Source: Takakia lepidozioides
Taxonomy: Eukaryota; Streptophyta; Takakiopsida; Takakiales; Takakiaceae
Direction: 5' to 3'
NCBI GenBank assembly: GCA_030704615.1
Contig: CM060731.1
Location: 74,752,756 to 74,816,755 of the forward strand
DNA length: 64,000 nucleotides
Both the position numbers and the translations under genes were made by a program. Under the pieces are notes generated by a model, which was not told the origin of the DNA, searched no databases, and was given only the letters and a program-made list of their open reading frames with translations. This document shows, in pieces, positions 1 through 11,264 of the stretch. Every line of letters begins with the position of its first letter. The first letter of the stretch is position 1.

Positions 1-3000
1 ACAGATCGCATGCGCCCACAGTGATGCAGCTCAGTACCTTGGAAGCCGAACAGGCACAACACCTTAAAGTAATTGCAGACCTCAAGATACAGCTCCAACA
101 GGTGCAGTCTCTTTACCTATAGTTGTGGCCCTGTGTTTCTCTGTACGTTGGTAGTTTTAAGTCTTTCTGGTTTTTCTGGAGTATCCTCAGTTGTCACAAT
201 AATGTCTCTGATGAACATAGTCAGAGACAGGTGAAGAAATGAAGTATAATGACAATTTATAATCATCTCAACCATAGCCTCACATAGTCAAAGTCTGTGG
301 AAAGCTCAAAGATCTTACGGGACAAAAGAAAGCAAGAAGCAAGGAAAAAATGGCCCAAACAGAAGCCCAAAACCTAGTCTTTAACATGTAGCGATTCTCA
401 TGAAGATATGCCCGCCAGGCATCTTTCGTCCTCATAACGAAAAAATCTGTCAGGGATTGGCTATCTCTAAAAGGCAAGCAATGGTAGCAGCTGTGGGTTT
501 TGTAACAGAGTGTACAGTGAAAGGGGAAATGTTCCTTGGTCACCGGGCATAAACGTCGACCACAGTTTCACAGGAGGCTTGAGAGCTTATGGGAAGAGGA
601 AATGGAATGAAATGGAATGAAATGGAAGTGAAATGAAATGAAATGGTGCTTTATAACGTCCGCGGAAAGCTCATAGAGAAATGGAAGAAAGAGAAGTGGA
701 ATGGAATGGTTCTTTATAACGTCTGCAGAAAGCCCTAAGAGCTTATGGGACTAGAGAGAACAAGAGGGATGCCCTCCACAAGCAGCCCAAAAGCAACACA
801 GAAGGACTGAGGAGGGAGAGGGGTGCATAGAATGCAGATGTAGTGAGCATTGCTTAACTCTGATTTGATTAAGGGGAAAGCAGAGTGAGGAGAGGGCAAA
901 GCTGGAAGAAAACTTGTGTGGCAAGCTTGACAATCAATTGAAGGAAGCCCTGCAGGAGGCACATGACCTGCAGAAGGAGCTCCAGGTATGTCATGAATGA
1001 CCCCATTTGCCTTAATATCCTCTCCAGATTTGGCTCCTCTACTAAGGTGGTTTTCTTTGGAAGTCCTTCATATGTACCTGTTTTGCTACTGTATTGGAAG
1101 GAGCAATTTGACAACAATAGCAGGCCTTGACCGTGTGTTAAAATACAAATGGGCATATGTGCAACAGTGGAAAGATATCCAAGCAAAAACTGGGTGTTGA
1201 TAAAGTAATTGAAGGTCTAAATTCTGCTTTCATTCTGATGTTGTCCTTGCTGTTGCAGGAAACAAAGGAGGCTTTAGGAACTGCAAATGTGCTTATCAAG
1301 AGACTGCAAAGCGCAGAAAAAATCCTGGCTGTTGAACAGGTGCTTCCATCTCTGTTATGAAGGCTGTTGTTGCTGTCTGTGAGAAGAGGGTGGGATTGTC
1401 ATGTTGTTTAACATGCACGTCAATGTCCTACTAAACTCACTTGTTCCTATGTGATGCATAAGACTAGAGGAACTTGCTGTGCATCCAAGTTAATCTATGA
1501 CTGGCATTCAAGAAGTGTTTACCCTGTGTCGTAGCAAGGTCAGTTTTGTCGATTGATGTCTAATGGACTGCTTCAGTGCAATGGAGGGGAGGGTGGGAGG
1601 TCAAAAGGAGGGACAAGTGGGACAGAGTCTTTCAGTCCTCAAACCAAGAGGTGGTATGCCAGCTAGCATGAAGGAAGTCAAGAGCATCCTATGTATGAAG
1701 GTCCCTAACATTGTTTGATAATTTGCCTCTGCATTCTTCAGGATTGTGAGATGAGGGGTCAGCTGGAAGAAGTTCACTCTCATATGGAAAAGCCTTCATC
1801 AAAGGAAGGCACAGAAGAAATTGGCCTAGGCAGCACCTTAGAAGAGAGGGAAGAGTGTCAAATCAGCAACCCCAGTACTGCAAAGGGAGGATCCCAAGAA
1901 CCAGGGCAAAGGACTCAGGAAATTGAGCTGCGACATGCCGAGGAAGTGATGCAGTTGCATGTGATGCAGGAGTCTCTGGAGGCTGCTCTAGACGAAGAGC
2001 AAGGCCTCCAGAAAGAGTTGGAGAGAAATATGTCCACCCAGGGACAGCAGGGATTATGTCAAACAATGATCTCTGATCATGGTGGAGAAGATATGCATGA
2101 AGATGATAGATTGGAGCAGATACAACTGGAGTTAGAGTCTATGCAAGACATCTTAAGTGAAGAACGGGCTCACCGAAAGGATCTGGAAGAAAGAAATGCT
2201 TGTCTCTCCAAACAATTGCAAGAATCAGTAACTGAAGATTCTTTCCAGGAAGAAAAGAGTGCATGCCTTAGCCACCAGCTGGCTGATGCGTTATGCAAAC
2301 TTAACCATGAAAAAGCCATTGTGGAAGCCCTGGAAAGTCAGCAGCTTTTCTCCATTAGTGAGCTTGAGAGTTTGGAAGTGCAACATGACAAGCTGATTGC
2401 ACGGTTGAAGAGGAGGGAGGAGAGGGACAATGTACTGAAAAAGAGAGTCAACCAGTTGGAATGGGAATTAATGAAGGAGAAAGAGCTCCGGGAGTTGGAG
2501 AGAGAATTGGAATTGAAAGTGGTGGAGGAAGAGGGAGGAGTACTGGTTGAAGTTGGAAGGTCTGCTCTGGAGGCAAAGTTGGAGAAAACGAAGATGGAGC
2601 TGGAGATGGCTCGGGGGTTGAATGTGAAGTTTCAGGGAGAGCAAACTTTACAGAAGGCCATGGAGCAAGAAATGGATGTCTCACGCACTCAAGCAGAGAC
2701 TGAAACTGTCCTTGCTATCACTTGCTTACAATCAGAGCTCCTGAAAATGAGAGATGAGGTTGATGCTGCTATCCAAGGGGAAGGAGCTGCTAAGGAACGA
2801 CTGGCACAGCTGGCCATGGACCTTGAAAGTGCCAACTTGATGTTGCAGGATGTAGAGGAAGAGAGTTTGCAACTGAAAGCAAAGTATGAGGGATTGATGA
2901 AGGAGAGAGATGCCGATATCCAAGGTCTGCAGACCAACTGGGAGACTGCAACAGCAAGGCTGATTGACTATCTTACTCAAGGGGATAATGCCAAGGAGAT

Positions 3001-6000
3001 GGGAAACATAGTTGATCACTTGCTACCTCCGAAAATGGCTATTCAACAGGGACAAGATCCAGAGATGGTCGCCCGGGGGGTTGAGAAAAGGAGAGCCATG
3101 GAGTTCCTTCAAAAGCAACTGCAGCAAGCCCCAGAGCTGCCAGGGGACACTGAGGGCAAAGTGCATGAGGCAATGGCAGCTGAAGCAAGGCCGGTGGCAG
3201 AGAGCAGGATGGAACTGGAGCTTGAGGAGAGTTTCACCAAGGTACATGATGGAGAGCACCTGCTTCTGGCCATGCAAAGTGAGCTTCACTGCGCACAGGA
3301 CAAGCCAGAGGAGATGGAAGAAAAGCTTCATCTAATCCAACAAAAGGATCTGGAACAAAGACCTACAATGCTAAAATCATTTGAGGCCAGGACGGATTTG
3401 ACAGATCAAGAGATGCTTACTACATCCATGCAAAAACAGTTTGAGCAAGAGTTGGAGAAGGTTGTGAGGATGGTGTCAGAGACCGAAAAGCAAAAGGATG
3501 AAGCAGAAGAGGAGTGGAGAAGGGAGAGAGTTCGACTGGTGGCAGAGAGGCAGGAGGCGAAGATGTATGCCAGCCAGAAAGATAGGGAGGCCACATCTTT
3601 GTTGAAGAGGTTTGAAGACAGTCAGGCAACACTGCGAGAGGCAGAGATGCTGATGAATGCCTTGGTACATGCCAATGAAAGTGCAAAGTTTGATGTTCGA
3701 TGGTGGAAAATTGAAAATGAAAATCAACAGAAGGAAAAGAAAAAAATATTACTCGAGACTATGAGAGTACTGGCCATGGTGAAGGAGGAGATTGATCTTA
3801 CCATGGTTCAATGTGAGGCGGAGATAGGAAGCCTGGCTGCTGACTTTGAAATGCTGAGAGTGGAGATGAAGCAGGACTTACTTCAGATACCTGTTGCCGG
3901 CTATCGCCATGATTTGATGAACTTTGTTGGAGCTTGCAGAGATGAGTTAAACAAGGTCAAAGATGAAGCAGAAAAGAACATTTCTGATGTGACTGACAAG
4001 CTTAGAACTGTGGAAGGGCTGCTACAAGAAACTCTGCTTGATGTCTCAATGTTGCAGGCAGCACTGGATGCTGCTCAGGGTGCCTTGCAAAGCTCACAAG
4101 TAAAGGCACATGAGATGGAAGAAGTGATAAAGGCAGATGACAAGACTCAGGCTTCAGTTGCCGAGTTGCTAGCTTCTATAGCAGAGAGGGATTCACATCT
4201 TTCAATCCTGCATTCACAGTTTGACCAGAGCCAGGAGCACCTTGTGGAGGTTGAGAAGACGCACCTTGAAACTGTGAGTCAGCTGGAGGCAGAACTTGCC
4301 AAGAACATTGAAGCACTGGGTTTGCTAAAGCAGGAGACAATCTGTAATAGCATTGCTGCTGCTCATGCCAAACAAGAGGCAAGTGAGATGAAAGAACATA
4401 TTGTCCATCTGCAATCAAAGACTTCTATTTTGGAGGCAGAGTTGGAAGTGAAAGCAGATTCTGTCAATGCTTTGGAGGCAGAGCTGCTACTTGTAGAGCA
4501 CAAAATGGAGTGCTCTCTTGAAAATGCAGCTAGAAATTTGAAAGGAGTGGAAATGGAAAGGGATACGTTTCATACAGCCCATGAGGTAAACTGTGTACTG
4601 TCCCTCTCATGCCATAAGCTCTTTCGGCTGTTATAAAACAGGAAATCGAAATCAATCTTGGTTTACTGAGTTGTCTCCAATTGGCATATGTCAGGCTGCA
4701 GAAATATGTAAGATCCATGCTGAGGGAAGGGAGGAGGTGAGTTCACTTGGAGTTTCAGTGGCCCATATTGCTCACAATCTTCAAGAAGCACTATCTGCCA
4801 AGAAAGACATGGAAAGGTTTGGACCTCGCCATGCACTCTCTTCAACAATCAAGAAAACTGCAGCTATTCAATTTGGATTTACTTGAGGATCAAAAGAGAC
4901 TGGTTGATGTTGCGGAAACTATTTTTCCTTTTGTTTGACCATCCAACAATTGTCGGGAAAATCTTTTGGGAAGAAAGTATTTCTTGCATTGCTTTTGCTC
5001 TTTGATAAAGGACCAGCGAGGAGTGTAGATCACAGGAAAAGCAAGGCCGACAAGAAGGAAGAAGCGGCACAAGCCACAAGACTGTAGCTCTCTTGGGCTG
5101 TGTCCCTTGGGTTCCATTTAGTAGAGGTTATCCACACTAGAAGAATCACTTGAAATAGGTGGATAATCACTTGAAGTGGAATGGGCTAATCGTCGCCTCT
5201 TACCACTCAGCTAAAGTTCTCTGCTCCTTCATGTGGGCCCTAGGGAACCTCAGAGTGGGTTCCCACATACTCTACATTGAGACAGGAAGATGGACAAGCA
5301 GTGTCAGAACATATGCCCACACAGGCAAAGTGAAGACAACATCATCTATACTCCTGCCCTGCCTACTATGAGATCCAGGGCAGATATAGGTGCCTTGTTA
5401 GGGATTCCCCCACCTTGGCTGAGGCCTTCATCTATGAGATCTACGGTTTTTTCAAGACTATTCTTTCGGTCCCTTGGGTCCTCTGGGTGTAGACATCATA
5501 TATTGTACTCATAAGACGTTGTTTGCCGTAGCCTTGTGGCCATTGACCCCATGCCCAGTTTGAGCGGGAACAAAAGGGACAGAACCTACCTCTGTCAGGG
5601 GCTGACGTTGGTAGTAAGACTTACCTCCATATAAAGAATTAATCCGGGTTTTCCAGATATCCTCTAGAAATCCCTTCACACAAGCATCAATCTGCTGTGT
5701 GTGATTTGCCCAAAAACTAGGCCTCAGGAGGGCCTGGGCTTTTGGCTCAGCCTCGAGACTTTCAAAGTTGGTAAACAGGGGTACAGGCACAATTCCCTTA
5801 ATAGATTTGAAGAGAGCGTCTCTTTGGTGAGAGAACCCCGGACAGTGTATCAGAAAATGAATACTGTCTTCAGATTGCCCACACAACGGGCAATTGCACT
5901 CTCCCTTTCCTCTCTGCTTCTGTTTGCTGTTCAAAGGTAGGCTTCCTGCCCTGAGTTTAAATTTCAGTCTAGTGCCGAGAGTGGGTAGACCCAAGATGTC

Positions 6001-9000
6001 CTCCCCCATGTCACAGACTGGAAACAAGTTCAGGGAAGTTTTCTGCCTAACTTCATTTTCATCAGACAATCTCATGGCAACAGACATCATATAGTACGTT
6101 ACGGACGTTATAAAGTACCATTTCATTTCTCAATATAAAGCACCATTTCATTTCAGTTCATTTCTCAATGTAGATTGCCTTCGTCATCTGGGTGGGTCAA
6201 CAGAAGGGTTGAGGAGATGGGGATCGAAATGCTACAGATGCACACGAGGCTGGAGAACCTCCAATATCAGTGTGAAGATAAAGATGTTCAGGTCTCCTTC
6301 TGCAAGCACAGAGCTGAGTTTGGGGACACATTTGATTTTCTGATTGTTCTTGATGTGATTTGCTTCTGGTGTCATGTATTCAGCCTTTCTCTTCCTCAGT
6401 GAGTCAGCTGCTTATGCAGATTCAAACTTCCAAGGCATGGATCTCAGACCTGACGCTTGCAGTAGAGAGGCAGGTGGCTGAATATCAGCAGAGGGTAATA
6501 CACAACTCTCCTTCTCACAAGAAATATCTGCTTGTTTTTGTTTTGTTCCCTTTTTGCTCCAAAGCTGGTAATTCTTTGATATTCTTTAATTCACAACATC
6601 TATGAGGCTCAAAGCTGCAGGTTTCAGGAACTCCTGGTATGCTCGAGTGGACAGTTTATTTCAACGTAACGGACTTTCTACTGCTTTCCTATTACCAATG
6701 AACCCAGATGAGGTGGACATCACATCCAGACATGACCGCAACAGACTGATTCGGAGAGAGCTTATGGAATTACATGTCAAGAGAACTTGGATGCTACCCA
6801 ATCTCACGACAAAGCTCCACTTCTATCGAGAGACATTCTTGGTGCTCCGCGATGATAGAATCTTGAGACCAAATTAGCTTTCAGCACCCTTATCTCCTTC
6901 CCTCTTGAGGGCATTGGGGCGGTTCAGGGTGGGTTCCCACAACCTACGGATAGAGACTGGCAGATGGGAAAACCTGCAACGGGAGGACCGCCTATGTCCA
7001 GCTTGCATAGGGCGCAGCAAGGAAATTGAAACTGATGAACACTTCTTCTTCTACTGCCCTCTATACTACGAGATCCGTGGGAGATTCCACTGTTTATTCA
7101 GTGGAACCCAAACTCTCACTGATGTCTTTCACTATGAGGATCAAAAATACTTGGCAGCCTACCTACACGAGGCCTTCACCCTTAGACAATCGCTAGAACA
7201 TTAATTGTGGTTTCTGGATTTGTTCCTCTCTCATGTTTTCTTCCATTCTGTCCCATAAGCTCTACGAGCTTTCCGCGGACGTTATAAAGCACCATTTCAT
7301 TTCATTTCATTTGATATTGAGGTGCTGCCTCCCCGTTTCAAATAGCTTGAAAGTTGGAAGGGGATTATCATTCTTGACCTTGTTTGGGGAGCAGTTGAAG
7401 GCATTGGAATGCGTGGTGGAACAAGCGAAAGTGGAAGATCAAAGGCTTAGTTCTGTCTTTCAGTCAACTCCAAAGACAAGTGAAAAGACTCCCAAGTCAG
7501 GTGAAAAAATGTCAAAGTCCAAAGGGCCAGGTTCGCCATTCAAGTGTATTGGATTGGGAATGTCCCATCAGATGAACTCAGAATTGGATGCAGAGCTGTA
7601 TGCCAATCAGCGCCGCATTGAAGAGCTTGAAACCCTCGCTGCAGCTCGTCAGAAGGAGGTGATATTGTCATCACCTGGTTGTTTATTGCTCCCTTGCATT
7701 TGTCTCCTCTATCCATTCTGGTCCATGCCCACAAGGTTATTGCAAGGATGAAATGCTGCCGTGCTTGTCACTCCCAATTGAAATCTGAGGAAACTGATTG
7801 ACAAGTCAGCAGAGTATAGCTTCTCTACAGCTGCATATATAAATGATTGTTTCGAGCTCACTTATAGGCAAAAAATGGGTTTCACATGCAAATGAGCTTT
7901 CAAGCAGCAGACAAGCAGCTGACTATATTAGTGGTCTTATGAGATTTGAAGACACAAATTGCTTGTTGGTGTGCAGGTGTTCATGCTCAATAAAAGATTG
8001 GTGGAAAGTGAGAGCATGACTCGGGACATTGTACGCAATCTGCATGGTCTCCAAGTTGACACCTCCAACTATGCTGTACGCTCTTCAATTCCTACATCTG
8101 CACTTAATCTCTGTCTGCTGTTCTAATATCCTCTTTGGCTTGGTTCTGTCTTCATAGCTCACACAAAATTCTCACTGTGACTGTTGCAGTTGAGCCAACA
8201 GAAGATTGCAGAAAGCACTCATCACCAAGATGTGGAAATTCTGGAGAAGGTACTCCATGCCTTACCTTCATAATGTGCAAAGCAAGGTCAATGACATATG
8301 CAAACATTGCAACAGAATCCAGGCCTTTTCCATTGCATGACCTGTTCCAGTTGGATGTTGCCTTACTCAGGAAGAAGAAATCAACAATTTACAGAGAAAG
8401 CTCAATGATTTCATCAAGGAAAGAGAAAGGTACACACTTGAATTGGATGTCACACAAGGGAAGCAATTGCAGTGATATAACATAGTGTCATTTTGGGGTA
8501 TTTCATTTTCATTGCTTGTGCAACCCAGGAACCTTTACTTTCGTCAAAGTGAGATGCATGTATTTATACTCCATTTGCAGCTGGCTGGAGCAAATCAACC
8601 AAAGGCAAGGTGAGGTGGTAGCTGCTCAGATGTCAGCTGAGAAGCTGCGCCAGCATGACCAATCTCTTGCTGCTGAAAATGAACGGCTGAAGGTATTATT
8701 GTTACCTCTGTCCAATTTATTATGTCGTTATTTGTTCCATTGATTTCTCTTCAAAGGCTTGCCTCCTTCCCTTATAATGAAAGAAACCTGGTGTAGGTTG
8801 AGAGTACGGCACATCAAAAAAGGATAGGCGAACTGGAACAAGATGTCAAGAATCTGTCTGGCCAACAGAACCTCCAGCAGCGAATTCATCATCATGCCAA
8901 AATCAAGGTATAGAGTGCTACTTGGACACAGCGGATTACCTCAATTAACAGGGTCTACAGAGAGGGGAGGAGGTCACATGCTTTTCCTTTGTTGAATTCT

Positions 9001-9781
9001 GTTAATTAGGTCTTTTGAAGAAGAAGACTGAAGGAGTCTGAATTTCCCACTTCTTGTCAGCTCCTTTCCTGTTTAGTGAGTCCACATTTGACCAGCCTGC
9101 GTGCTACCAGGAGGAGAATACTGGACTGAGGTTACAGAATGGAGACCTGAGTGCCAAGTTAAGGCGCACTCAAAACTTGTTCGCACGAGTTAATGATGAG
9201 CTGGCCCGGTATCGAGCGGCAGATGGCAAGACCTCCATCGCCATTATCGAGGAGGACCAGTGCCTTCGCAGCAAGCTAAAGGTGATTTATTATCTGAAGC
9301 GGAAAGGTAGAGAGGTTGCAATCACAATGAGGGACAAGATCAAGGTTGGGAGGGAGCTGGCTGGCAAGATGGAGTTTGGTTGTTGCGGAAATGGATGGAA
9401 GCGCTCTTAATTGGTTCGAAGCATTATATGGGTGCAGACAAATAACTGACGTTCTTTCTTTGTATGTGCATATGACAGAATGCCGAAGACAAAGAGATTC
9501 AACTGGCCCAGACAATCACCAGTCTGTGCACTGGCATTATGAAGGCAATCCCTTACGCTTTTGCAAGTCATCTGTTGCACGAGAGCATTCTTTCTGCTTC
9601 CTGTGGATGTACTCCGACGATTCAAAATACTGATGTGTTCTTGCCTGTCCTTGTCCCCTTGTAGGTAGCTGGCATTTCACAGTCTGGAGAAGTAAATCAT
9701 TCACTGGGATTGAAAGCCCTAAAGCACTTGGAGGATCGACTTTTGTCGACAGAACAAGAACTATCACAAAGCAAAATCCAG
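1..9781 (+). CDS. KIN-12 (POK-like) kinesin gene, 3' part, many exons
   Basis: C-terminal coiled-coil part of a plant kinesin-12 of the POK1/POK2 group, motors that guide the phragmoplast and division plane. The motor domain lies off-window. Exons read from reading frame plus GT/AG: up to 101, 884-985, 1259-1339, 1742-4585, 4695-4736, about 4760-4920, about 6206-6291, 6420-6494, 7395-7658, 7977-8075, 8190-8249, 8371-8429, 8581-8692, 8797-8907, 9111-9281, 9479-9544 and 9664-9781. Diagnostic peptides are SGQQNLQQRIHHHAKIK (8797 exon), SAKLRRTQNLF and ARVNDELARYRA (9111 exon) and ERESWLEQINQRQ, formed exactly across the 8429/8581 phase-2 junction. The family assignment rests on remembered resemblance of these motifs. 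No terminal exon or stop was found after 9,781. A frame break near 4,818 and heavy LINE insertion leave open whether the gene is still functional. Confidence 0.82.
280..740 (-). mobile_element. Degraded LINE 3'-end fragment(s) in a kinesin intron
   Basis: The minus strand encodes a decayed C-terminal LINE segment (SQSLTDFFVMRTKDAWRAYL, 543 to 280) that parallels the better copy at 7,090-7,200 (TQTLTDVFHYEDQKYLAAYL). At 590-735 the sequence reads, on the minus strand, CCCATAAGCTC then GAGCTTTCCGCGGACG then TTATAAAGCACC and a run of CATTT/CATTC repeats. This is the same 3' end and microsatellite tail seen at 7,245-7,310. Two tails lie close together (600-660 and 690-740), so at least two insertions or a duplication are present. 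The fragment lies inside the intron between exons 101 and 884. Confidence 0.6.
1742..4585 (+). CDS. Large coiled-coil exon of the KIN-12 gene
   Basis: One uninterrupted exon of 2,844 bases (948 codons), bounded by an acceptor after TTCTTCAG and the donor GAG|GTAAAC. It encodes almost only charged heptad-rich coiled coil, rich in Glu, Lys, Leu and Gln (for example RREERDNVLKKRVNQLEWEL). This is the long stalk between motor and tail, which mediates dimerisation and partner binding in KIN-12 proteins. Other exons of the gene are 42-264 bases, so this exon is exceptional in length. Reading past its donor meets a stop at 4,634-4,636. No frameshift occurs inside it, which argues for recent or present constraint. 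Confidence 0.82.
5160..6175 (+). mobile_element. Truncated plus-strand LINE, split by another LINE
   Basis: At 5,230-5,400 the plus strand reads a decayed version of the LINE C-terminal domain (LGNLRVGSHILYIETGRW), matching LGRFRVGSHNLRIETGRW at 6,915-6,970. The 3' tail of this copy, GGACGTTATAAAG followed by CATTTCATTT, reappears at 6,101-6,175 after an interruption by a minus-strand LINE (5,503-6,081). The copy is heavily mutated, with no long frame. It lies in the kinesin intron between the 4.8-kb and 6.2-kb exons. Confidence 0.6.
5503..6081 (-). mobile_element. Nested LINE fragment with RT-type zinc finger and 12-bp TSD
   Basis: The minus-strand frame encodes a LINE reverse-transcriptase C-terminal segment: LKFKLRAGSLPLNSKQK, then CPLCGQSEDSIHFLIHCPGF, a C-x2-C...H...C zinc-binding pattern typical of zf-RVT regions. 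No RT catalytic core is present, so this is a 3' fragment. It is bounded by identical 12-bp direct repeats AGACATCATATA at 5,491-5,502 and 6,082-6,093, consistent with target-primed insertion into the surrounding plus-strand LINE. Confidence 0.7.
6600..7315 (+). mobile_element. LINE 3' fragment with zf-RVT domain and CATTT tail
   Basis: Plus-strand frames encode the end of a LINE ORF2. First comes FRNSWYARVDSLFQRNGLST with a basic helical segment (6,602-6,877). After a stop comes LGRFRVGSHNLRIETGRW, then CPACIGRSKEIETDEHFFFY ending in CP (zinc-binding C-x2-C...H...C). The 3' UTR ends in GCGGACGTTATAAAGCACC followed by four CATTT units at 7,297-7,315. This is the best copy of the family in the window and defines its tail. 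It sits in the intron between kinesin exons 6420-6494 and 7395-7658. Confidence 0.72.
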
Positions 9782-10670
9782 GTCTCTCACTCCAACACCG
9801 TCACCATCTGTTGATACTGTGATAAAGTAGCTACTATACTGCATGTGCATTTTCGTGCCGTTTTGCTGTGACTTGAATGTGGGTGCACAAATGAATGATG
9901 CAGACGAGGATAGAAGGAGAAAGAAAACGGTTGAGCGATCGTGAGGGGCAATCGCTGATGGAGCCGACCAATTTTCAAACCCGCTAAAACAAGCTCAGAG
10001 ACTCTGCGTTGCTGTGCATCTCTATCCTCAATACGAGACTGGATTGAGATGATAAGAACTTCGTAAGGTATAACTCGTGTGTAATAGAAGTGTACATAAT
10101 TCTTGTTGTACACACCTGTGTATACCTTCAATTTTGTTTATAACATGCCTTACTGACCCATCTTTTCTGTTCGCCAGCTCTTGTAGAGAGGCCTTGCCTC
10201 TTCCATTTAAAGACGACACATGTGTGCAAGGTTACTCTCTCTTGCTTGTTAAGCTTCATCACTGGATCTTGTTTAATTGAATGTTTGTTAACCATTGCCT
10301 TCTCGATGGGTTCATGGAACCAGAAGCATTCACCTTAAGCGTAACTTGAGCTGGGCAGTTGCCCTTCAACTTGCTTTAGTATATAAAACCAAGTCGGTTG
10401 AAACTAGTAAGCACAATGACTCCTTAACACTTAAAGAGTGGGGAGGGTAAGGTTAGATGTTTTGGCAAATTGGGTCTGGGCCCTGAAAAAATGATATTCT
10501 ACAACATGCACAACAGATAAATCTGGTTGGAGTTTGTAAAGCCCTTGGCTGCACATGAATGTTTTGCTGCAAAATAACTTGCTACCCTTGCAACCCAGGT
10601 AATATTGCTACCCAGGTACCCTTTCTTTTAAGTGAAACAAAGCATCAAACAGTGAGATATTTGAATATGG
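9782..10670. other. Intergenic stretch, no gene recognised
   Basis: Downstream of the last recognised kinesin exon. Only short incoherent frames are present. A missing terminal kinesin exon could lie here, but none is convincing. No repeat structure was noted. Confidence 0.4.
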
Positions 10671-10671
10671 C

Positions 10672-10731
10672 GCACATTAGAAAAGGCCCGGGAGTTTATT
10701 GCGACCCCTTCTGTCCTGCCTGTGTGGCACC
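10672..10731 (+). repeat. SINE-like repeat, 3' part (copy 1)
   Basis: About 58 bases, from GGCGCACATTAG through GGCCCGGGAGTTT to CCTGCCTGTG, recur at 52,060-52,115 with only a few differences. The second copy follows a tRNA-like head, so this is best read as the 3' part of the same SINE family, 5'-truncated here. Confidence 0.55.
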
Positions 10732-10870
10732 CCCCGCCACCCCAGCCGCACCCCCTTCACCGGCTCCTGTGCGGCTTACGGTCGCTGCGCCCCGGTGCCC
10801 CTGTGCCACCCCACCCCTCCTGCCCCCCATCCCCTTGCCCGCCTGCCCTCCCTGCCGGCCGTCACCACAC
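10727..10870. repeat. C-rich low-complexity tract
   Basis: Strand-asymmetric run of CCCC, CCAC and CCGC words. Open frames on both strands here are composition artefacts (Pro-rich or Gly-rich) and are not called as genes. Confidence 0.6.
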
Positions 10871-11264
10871 CACATGAACTCTGTGGCACATGACACCTAT
10901 CACCACAACCCAACATCGTGCGCGGGACACATCGTGAGTCGAAACCATGGATCCATACATGGCAGATGACAAATACATGATGGTCACGAAAGTAACATGA
11001 TGACCATCATGAAAGTCACATGATGACCATAGGCGTGAAGCCCTCACATATGCATGTATACACAAGGTTGTAAATGTTCAAATTTCAAAATTCAAATTTG
11101 AAATTTAGTATTATTTTATGGATTGAGTCTACTTCTAGGAATTAGGATGGATGTATGTAGGTACGGATGGATGAGAGCAGGAAGTATGTGTAATGAGAGG
11201 CAACCTCCAATCGTCACCTTCCTTTCATGGTCCGCTCAAACTGTTCTGACCACGAAAGCACAAC
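10871..11264. other. Intergenic, short imperfect repeats
   Basis: Contains a short direct/inverted repeat of ATGATGACCATCATGAAAG type at about 10,976-11,030 and an AT-rich self-complementary block at about 11,074-11,106 (TTCAAATTTGAAA). No gene is recognised. It may include the 5' flank or terminal region of the transposase element that follows. Confidence 0.4.

Noticed and set aside
2448-3727. Minus-strand ORFs opposite the large kinesin exon
   Set aside because: Antisense shadows of a coiled-coil exon, whose composition leaves opposite frames open.
10559-10969. 136-codon Pro-rich ORF and its Gly-rich shadow on the other strand
   Set aside because: Produced by the C-rich low-complexity tract; no splice sites, no conserved motif, and part of it is SINE-like repeat.
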